This document shows positions 58,639 through 64,000 of a stretch of DNA of 64,000 nucleotides, piece by piece. The position numbers were made by a program, and so were the translations under genes. The notes under the pieces are model-generated. The model was not told the DNA's origin. It did not search any database and saw nothing but the letters and a program-made list of their open reading frames with translations. The DNA is from Chitinophaga silvisoli. GTDB lineage: Bacteria; Bacteroidota; Bacteroidia; Chitinophagales; Chitinophagaceae. Each line of letters starts with the position of its first letter. Position 1 is the first letter of the stretch. Location of the stretch: NCBI RefSeq assembly GCF_003412465.1, contig NZ_QTJV01000007.1, positions 372,001 to 436,000 on the forward strand, given 5' to 3'.

Positions 58639-61600
58639 CTAATGCTCCGCAGCCACCTCATCTTCCGGCATCAGCGAAACCGGATCAAACGTCACCTTCC
58701 GCTGCATCCTTGCATACACCAATGGCAATATAAACAGCGCCGCAACCGTAGAAGCAATCAATCCTCCAATCACCGCCCTGCCCAAAGGTGCCGTCTGATC
58801 ACCCGATTCACCCATGCCCGATGCCATCGGGATCATCCCCGCTATCATCGCCAGACTCGTCATCAATATCGGTCGCAGACGAATACCCGCACTCACAATA
58901 CCCGCCTTATACGCATCCCTGTAATCAATACGCAGTTTCTCCGCATTCGTCACAATCAAAATCGCATTCGCCACCGATACCCCCGTTGACATAATCATTC
59001 CCATATATGATTGCAGATTCAGCGTAGACCCCGTCAGCAACAACATCAGCAGTGCACCCGCTATTACCGCAGGCACCGTCACCAATACCACAAAACTCAG
59101 TCGGAATGACTGGTAATTCGCCGCCAGCAACAGGAAAATCACCATCACCGCCAGCATCAAACCATTCTGCAAACCATCCAATGTTTCCGTCAGCAAACTT
59201 GAACTACCCTGCACCTTTGCTATCAAACCACGTGGCGGTGTCCCCATCTCATCAATCTCATGCTGCACTGCTTTCGTTGCAGCCCCTAAATCGATATTGG
59301 AAATATTCGCACTCACCGTCAGGTAACGACGCGGTCCCGAACGATCATACTCTCCAGGTACCTCACTCGTACTAAAACTCGCCACATCCCCCAACACCGG
59401 CCTTGCCTGCCCCTTCACCAGCGGAATCTCCTGCAGGTCACTGATCGCCTGCATACTATACTCGGGGATCTGTACCTGCACCTGGTAAGTGTAAGCCCCT
59501 TTCTCATCCAGCCACTGGTTCTTTTCCGAAAAACGGCTACTGGATGTTGAAGCCGTCACCGAACGCGCTACCTGGTACACATTCAATCCCATCTGCGCTA
59601 CCTTGAACCTGTCTACATTGATCCTGATCACCGGGTAATGCAAGGGCTGTACAATCTGCACATCACGTAAAAATGAAAGCTCCTTCAGGCGATTCGTCAG
59701 CGTCGTCGCATACTTCTGAATCTGCTGCATATCTTTCCCCGCTACTCTCACCTCGATAGGCGTAGAAGCTCCCTGCGCCATAATCTTCTCTGTCATATCA
59801 ATAGGCTCAAAAGACACACGTAGCTGCGGATATTTCTCATGAATCATATCACGCAACTTATCCTTCAGTTCATCAATATTCACCTTATAATCCTCATTCA
59901 GGTTCACCTGCAACACTGCCTCGTGCGTACCCGCATTGAATACATACAGGTTACTCGAGCCGTAACTACTCGGAATCAGACCTACATAAGCAGAACTGAT
60001 TTCAACATTATTGTCCGTCGCCTGATCGATCAGCTGCAATACCTGGTGTACCTTCTCCTCCGTCCTTTCCAACCGCGTACCATCCGGCTCTTTCAGGCGT
60101 AACTGGAACTGCCCCACATTAAGATGCGGCATCAGGTCCTTCCCAATCACCACATACGCCGTACCTGCTGCCCCAAATGCAATAATCAGGTACAAGGTGA
60201 TCACCAGCGAAGAGCGCCTTCCGAGCCCTTCCAGCACCCGCATAAACCAGGCTTTGAATTTCTCAAAGCCACTCAGTTTTTCAGGATGCACCTGCTGCTC
60301 TTCCATATGATCATTCACCTCTTTCACCTCTTCCTTATCCAAGGCCAGTCCAGCATGCGCATGCTGGTACTTCTCCGCCTTCAGCCACCAGTTGGATATA
60401 ACCGGTACAAGTGTCTGTGCAGTAAAGAAAGAAGCGATCATTGCAAAACCAATAGATAATGATAATGGCAGGAACATCGCTTTCGGCACGCCTGACATAA
60501 TGAAGGATGGCGCAAACACGGCAAGGATACACAGGAGGATGAGCAACAAGGGAAACGCAATCTCTTCACAAGCTTCATAAATCGCCTGCCGCTTGGGTTT
60601 CCCCATCTCCAGGTGCTGGTGGATATTCTCAATCGTTACCGTGGCCTGATCCACAAGCACCCCGATGGCCAGTGCCAACCCGGACAATGTCATCAGGTTG
60701 ATCGTCTGCCCCGATAAGTAGAGCCCAAATACGGCAGATAAAATGGCTATCGGTATAGTGATCACCACGACAAGACAACTCCTTACATCACGCAGGAAGA
60801 GCAACACCATCAGACCTGTCAGCACGGCCCCCAGGATCCCCTCCGTCATTAAGCCTTTCACAGCATTGATCACGGCAACCGACTGGTCAAATTCATAAGT
60901 GATCCTGGTATCTTCCGGCAATAAATTCTGCATCTCGGGCAACTTCGCCTTCAGCTGTTTCACTACCTCCCAGGTAGATGCATCCGGTGTCTTCACCACC
61001 GGCATATAAACCGAACGCTTTCCGTTTACCAGCGCATAGTCTACCGTCACATCCGCGCCGTCAGATACAGTCGCAATATCCTTCACAAACACCGTCGCAT
61101 TACCATTCGTAGTTACAGGAATATTACCAAAGTCAGTTACCTGTTCTTCCAGTGAGTTGATCGTAGTAAGAAACATCTTATTGTTGATACGAATGTTCCC
61201 GGATGGACTCATGGCATTGTTGCGTGCAATGGCTTCCACTACCTGATCAGCACTCAGGTTAAAACTACGCAGCCTGTCCGGGTTCACATTCACCACTACT
61301 GAACGTGCATTTGCACCAAATGGCGGAGAGGCAGACAATCCCGGTACAGTGGCAAACATCGGCCTGATACGGGTCGTCGCCATATCATAGATATCTTTCA
61401 GTGGGCGTGTCTGGGAACTAAATACCAGTTCACCTACCGGTAATGAAGATGCATCAAAGCGAATCACCTGTGGCGGCGCAGCACCCGGAGGAAAGAAGTT
61501 CATCGCACGGCTTACCTGCAGCGCTACCTGTGCAGAGGCCTCCCCCATGTCAGTACCTTCATAGAAGGTAAGCTTGATCATGGTGAGACCCTGAATGTTC

Positions 61601-61848
61601 TTACTACTGATATTTTTGATCCCATTCACATACAGGAACTGGTCCTGTAAGCGGGTAGCAAAGAAACCTTCCATCTGCTGGGCAGACATACCTCCATATG
61701 GTTCTATCACATAGATAGTCGGCTGGTTTAGCTTCGGGAAAATATCGATGGGTATATTAATAACTGCCAGTATAGAAAAAAGGAACACGCCCAGTGTCAG
61801 TACGACAACCGAGATTGGCTTTTTTAAGGCAGTAGAGACTAATGACAT
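58639..61848 (-). CDS. RND efflux permease (AcrB/HAE1-like)
   Basis: 1069 residues with the usual 12-helix, two-large-loop layout; the first helix is followed by IPIDIFPKLNQPTIYV and a hydrophobic-drug-pump-like porter loop. The proton-relay position in helix 4 reads VLVDQATVTIEN: Asp400 is kept, but the second Asp of the AcrB pair is Gln401. In helix 10 the AcrB Lys is absent, STGVSVANAILIV. Substrate probably hydrophobic or cationic compounds; cannot be predicted. Confidence 0.93.
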   Translation of the reverse strand: MSLVSTALKKPISVVVLTLGVFLFSILAVINIPIDIFPKLNQPTIYVIEPYGGMSAQQMEGFFATRLQDQFLYVNGIKNISSKNIQGLTMIKLTFYEGTDMGEASAQVALQVSRAMNFFPPGAAPPQVIRFDASSLPVGELVFSSQTRPLKDIYDMATTRIRPMFATVPGLSASPPFGANARSVVVNVNPDRLRSFNLSADQVVEAIARNNAMSPSGNIRINNKMFLTTINSLEEQVTDFGNIPVTTNGNATVFVKDIATVSDGADVTVDYALVNGKRSVYMPVVKTPDASTWEVVKQLKAKLPEMQNLLPEDTRITYEFDQSVAVINAVKGLMTEGILGAVLTGLMVLLFLRDVRSCLVVVITIPIAILSAVFGLYLSGQTINLMTLSGLALAIGVLVDQATVTIENIHQHLEMGKPKRQAIYEACEEIAFPLLLILLCILAVFAPSFIMSGVPKAMFLPLSLSIGFAMIASFFTAQTLVPVISNWWLKAEKYQHAHAGLALDKEEVKEVNDHMEEQQVHPEKLSGFEKFKAWFMRVLEGLGRRSSLVITLYLIIAFGAAGTAYVVIGKDLMPHLNVGQFQLRLKEPDGTRLERTEEKVHQVLQLIDQATDNNVEISSAYVGLIPSSYGSSNLYVFNAGTHEAVLQVNLNEDYKVNIDELKDKLRDMIHEKYPQLRVSFEPIDMTEKIMAQGASTPIEVRVAGKDMQQIQKYATTLTNRLKELSFLRDVQIVQPLHYPVIRINVDRFKVAQMGLNVYQVARSVTASTSSSRFSEKNQWLDEKGAYTYQVQVQIPEYSMQAISDLQEIPLVKGQARPVLGDVASFSTSEVPGEYDRSGPRRYLTVSANISNIDLGAATKAVQHEIDEMGTPPRGLIAKVQGSSSLLTETLDGLQNGLMLAVMVIFLLLAANYQSFRLSFVVLVTVPAVIAGALLMLLLTGSTLNLQSYMGMIMSTGVSVANAILIVTNAEKLRIDYRDAYKAGIVSAGIRLRPILMTSLAMIAGMIPMASGMGESGDQTAPLGRAVIGGLIASTVAALFILPLVYARMQRKVTFDPVSLMPEDEVAAEH

Positions 61849-61899
61849 AGAATTATTTTAAGTTCAGAGAATGGATGTATCTCTTCTAATGATGTTGTT

Positions 61900-62121
61900 C
61901 AACGACCAGGTGTTTATTCAACGGGTAGATGTTGTTCAACGAAAAGATGTTTACTCAACGCGTACATATTGGTCAACGACCAGATGTTTACTCAACGCGT
62001 ACATATTGGTCAACGACCAGATGTTTACTCAACGCGTAGATGTTTATTCAACTACCAGATGTTACTCAACGCGTAGATGTTATTCAACTACCAGATGTAA
62101 CTCAACGCGTAGATGTTTATT
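61900..62121. repeat. Six tandem 36-38-bp repeats between tolC and RND permease genes
   Basis: Units start at 61900, 61937, 61974, 62011, 62049 and 62085. Consensus of each is CAACGACCAGATGTTTACT followed by CAACGCGTAGATGTTTATT, i.e. two related ~18-base half units. The unit length is not a multiple of 3. It fills most of the 312-bp space between two co-oriented operon genes. No spacer differs from unit to unit as in CRISPR. Confidence 0.85.
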
Positions 62122-62160
62122 CAGCGGTTAGACGCTCATGAATTATCTCCTGCTTCCCCT

Positions 62161-63570
62161 TTATAACTGCCCACGCGTCGCTTCCAGCTGCTGCACCAAT
62201 GTCTGGATCGTATTCGTAGCAAATGCCTCCATAAACAGTGATTGCCACGCATCATGCCGGGTCTGAATCAGGTCATTCTCTGCCCGGTTCAATACATACA
62301 ATGCATTCGTCACATCAATGATGTTCGTCAACCCACCCTTATACAAAGCCATCTTTTGTGCAGCCGCCGCTCTCGCAGCATTCAGCTGTGCCGGCATTTC
62401 ATTCAGCTTGTCTACCGCCGTATGAATGTTCACCCTGGCCTGATTCAGCTGGTTGTCCAGCAAAGTATGAGACGATTCCAGCTGGTTAGCCGCAGCCCTT
62501 GTACGTACATATTGCTCCCTCATCCTGTCTCTGGTATGAAAGATGTCCGCCACATTATAGGTGATCCCTACACCCGCCAGGTAATTGTAACGGCTGTAGC
62601 CAAAGCCTGTCTCTAAATGCTGGTATTCGTCATTGCTGTTGATACTGGAACCCCTGGCCCAACCGGCTGCCAGCAGCATCACCTTTGGCATCGCCGTTTT
62701 ACGGATCACCTGTTCATGTTTCTTAGCCGAGGCGAGCAGGGCATTGTAATACATCAATGCAGGATGTGTCTGCTCTACAGTCGCGGTATCAGACTGTGCC
62801 AGTAATACCTGGCGAAGCCCTTGATCATAAAGTGTATCCGGTACAATCGCTGTACTATCCAGGCCTGTAAGACTTGCGAGGTGCATGCGCACCTTGTTAT
62901 ATCCATTCTGGAAATCGATATAGTTCAACCGGGCTTTTGACAATTCTGCCGCTGCAATTGCACTATCTACCCCTGGTTTCAACCCATGCAGTACAATGCT
63001 GGTGACCGCCTGGGATACTGATTTAGTACGTTCTATATTGTCCGCCTGGATACGCATCAGGTTATAATATTCCAGCATAGACAGGTAATCCTGGATTACA
63101 GAAACGGTAAGGTCATTGGCCGTGATGCCGGCATCTGCACCGGCTACCAGTTGTTGTTGCCTGGCTTCATCCTTACGCACCTTGTACAGGCCAAAATTGT
63201 AAACTTCCCATTGCAATTGTGCCATGCCGATATTGCCGGCTACAGCCTGTGAATTGTTGGCCGCCCGGATCCCGCCGGAAGTAGAAGGAATGATGCTCAT
63301 GGGGAAGTAAGAGCCATACACGCCATTATCGGAGCCTATAGTCGCTTCTTCCACCAGTTTCAGGTTTGGATACCACTCGTGATTGACATCGGTCGTATGT
63401 GCGGCCGCAGCATTGGCGAGGGTATTCTTTGCCTTCAGTGTAGGATAATGCTGCAGGGTCATATCGATTGCCTGCTTCAATTGTAAAGTTTGTGCAAAGC
63501 TATGCGCACTTATGCCTGCCAACAGGCATAGCAAAACCGCACATCGCTTTACAGTAATGTTCAGATACAT
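62161..63570 (-). CDS. TolC-family outer-membrane efflux channel
   Basis: 469 residues with signal peptide ending ISAHSFAQ near residue 27. Two OEP coiled-coil halves, each opening with conserved leading helices (LKQAIDMTLQHYPTLKAKN; later HPALMYYNALLASAKKHEQVIRK). Trimers form the channel tunnel to the adaptor. First gene of the operon; the repeat array follows its stop. Confidence 0.92.
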   Translation of the reverse strand: MYLNITVKRCAVLLCLLAGISAHSFAQTLQLKQAIDMTLQHYPTLKAKNTLANAAAAHTTDVNHEWYPNLKLVEEATIGSDNGVYGSYFPMSIIPSTSGGIRAANNSQAVAGNIGMAQLQWEVYNFGLYKVRKDEARQQQLVAGADAGITANDLTVSVIQDYLSMLEYYNLMRIQADNIERTKSVSQAVTSIVLHGLKPGVDSAIAAAELSKARLNYIDFQNGYNKVRMHLASLTGLDSTAIVPDTLYDQGLRQVLLAQSDTATVEQTHPALMYYNALLASAKKHEQVIRKTAMPKVMLLAAGWARGSSINSNDEYQHLETGFGYSRYNYLAGVGITYNVADIFHTRDRMREQYVRTRAAANQLESSHTLLDNQLNQARVNIHTAVDKLNEMPAQLNAARAAAAQKMALYKGGLTNIIDVTNALYVLNRAENDLIQTRHDAWQSLFMEAFATNTIQTLVQQLEATRGQL

Positions 63571-63641
63571 AACTGCGCGAAATGTTAGTGCGCTGTAACA
63601 GCGCGTAAATAAGTAATTACGGAAATTGAGTTATATGGAAA

Positions 63642-63998
63642 TTATGCCACCGGTGGCCCCCGCCAGTCGCTAAGCGAGTTCGATACGCTGATGATAGATT
63701 CAGTATATCCTTTATATTGGGGATGAATGTATACGAACAGCGGCTTAATCCTGATACTGGAAACAGTCAGGAAATATTCATTATAATCTACAAGTCCACG
63801 GTTACGTAAATTGAACTTGTTGACAGCCCTTGCCCTGAAATGAGTTTTACCACAATAGGTGTGAAAATGCTGTGGAGTCTTATAACTGAGTAGCTGCGGC
63901 TGCCCCTTCGGGGATGCATGATCCCCGGCCACTCCTCCGTAAACGAACGGGAAGAGTATGCATGATAATATAAGGATGAGCCTTGGCAGCTGTTTCAA
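63642..63998 (-). CDS. Secreted protein of unknown function, 5' end near window edge
   Basis: 118 residues. The N-terminus MKQLPRLILILSCILFPFVYGG fits a signal peptide, so ATG 63998 may be the true start, although the gene could extend beyond the window. The remainder is short, Tyr/His/Asn rich with one DYNEYFLTVSSIRIKP segment. No family recognised. Confidence 0.45.
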   Translation of the reverse strand: MKQLPRLILILSCILFPFVYGGVAGDHASPKGQPQLLSYKTPQHFHTYCGKTHFRARAVNKFNLRNRGLVDYNEYFLTVSSIRIKPLFVYIHPQYKGYTESIISVSNSLSDWRGPPVA

Positions 63999-64000
63999 TT

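Noticed and set aside
58543..58989. His/Arg-rich plus-strand frame
   Set aside because: Antisense to the end of the RND permease; composition reflects the complement of its codons.
61900..62121. CRISPR array
   Set aside because: Units are contiguous, without unique spacers, and no cas genes are in the window.
61871..62131. Plus-strand open frame of 86 codons in the repeat array
   Set aside because: It consists of the 37-bp tandem repeat read through; the translated product is a Tyr/Ser/Thr/Arg repeat with shifting frames, and no ribosome-binding or family signal supports it.

Overview
The window looks like an ordinary chromosomal segment of a Bacteroidota bacterium, most likely a Chitinophagaceae/Chitinophaga-type organism. 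The pointers are: carboxypeptidase-regulatory outer-membrane beta-barrel proteins, a futalosine-type menaquinone gene (mqnA), many small Ser/Thr-rich or Cys-lipobox lipoproteins, a DUF6580 membrane protein, promoter -7 elements of the form TAnnTTTG, and moderate GC. About 51 protein genes are supported. I see no rRNA, tRNA, CRISPR array, prophage or transposase. Genus is an inference.

Layout. 1-5.0 kb: 3' end of a sensor histidine kinase, a neutral zinc metallopeptidase, then fdhD with a Cys-type FdhF/YdeP molybdo-oxidoreductase. 5.1-14.1 kb: BamA-like outer-membrane protein, DUF695/RraB protein, TonB-type outer-membrane receptor, thioesterase, MsbA-like ABC exporter, two small lipoproteins. 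14.2-18.9 kb: MgtC, then a nucleic-acid repair neighbourhood (DUF763, endonuclease V, radical-SAM protein of the TIGR03916 type with its TIGR03915 partner). 19.0-24.4 kb: a compact polyprenyl-phospho-pentose locus: a polytopic GT-C-like membrane protein divergent from a UbiA-type phosphoribosyltransferase, a DprE1-like oxidase, a DprE2-like reductase and a HAD-IB phosphatase. These are the steps of the mycobacterial decaprenylphosphoryl-arabinose pathway. 24.5-36.9 kb: MacB-like permease, fatty-acid desaturase, peptide-binding lipoprotein, M1 peptidase, F420-type reductase, mqnA, purB, yraN, manA, DUF6580. 37-46 kb: lepA, acyl-CoA-binding protein, ornithine aminotransferase, VIT1-like membrane protein, DPP-IV-like peptidase, YihY. 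46-53 kb: AsmA-like protein, GH15 glucoamylase/trehalase facing a fused OtsA-OtsB. 53.3-57.2 kb: zinc-less quinone-oxidoreductase-type protein followed by an in-frame open extension beyond its stop, then a CLC channel preceded by a fluoride riboswitch, and a PAP2 phosphatase. 57.4-63.6 kb: tripartite RND efflux operon (TolC, permease, adaptor) with a 37-bp tandem repeat array between TolC and permease.

Most notable: (i) the complete polyprenyl-phospho-arabinose/ribose-type locus; (ii) the fluoride riboswitch with a perfect 10-nt complement covering the ribosome-binding region of the CLC gene; (iii) a 61-codon open stretch with exact 33-bp/11-residue repeats, in frame with and directly behind the stop codon of the 53.5-kb oxidoreductase; (iv) a dispersed palindromic element, two copies of which fold as three-way junctions with different inner hairpins; (v) the DNA-repair neighbourhood. 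All family assignments come from reading motifs; no database search was run.
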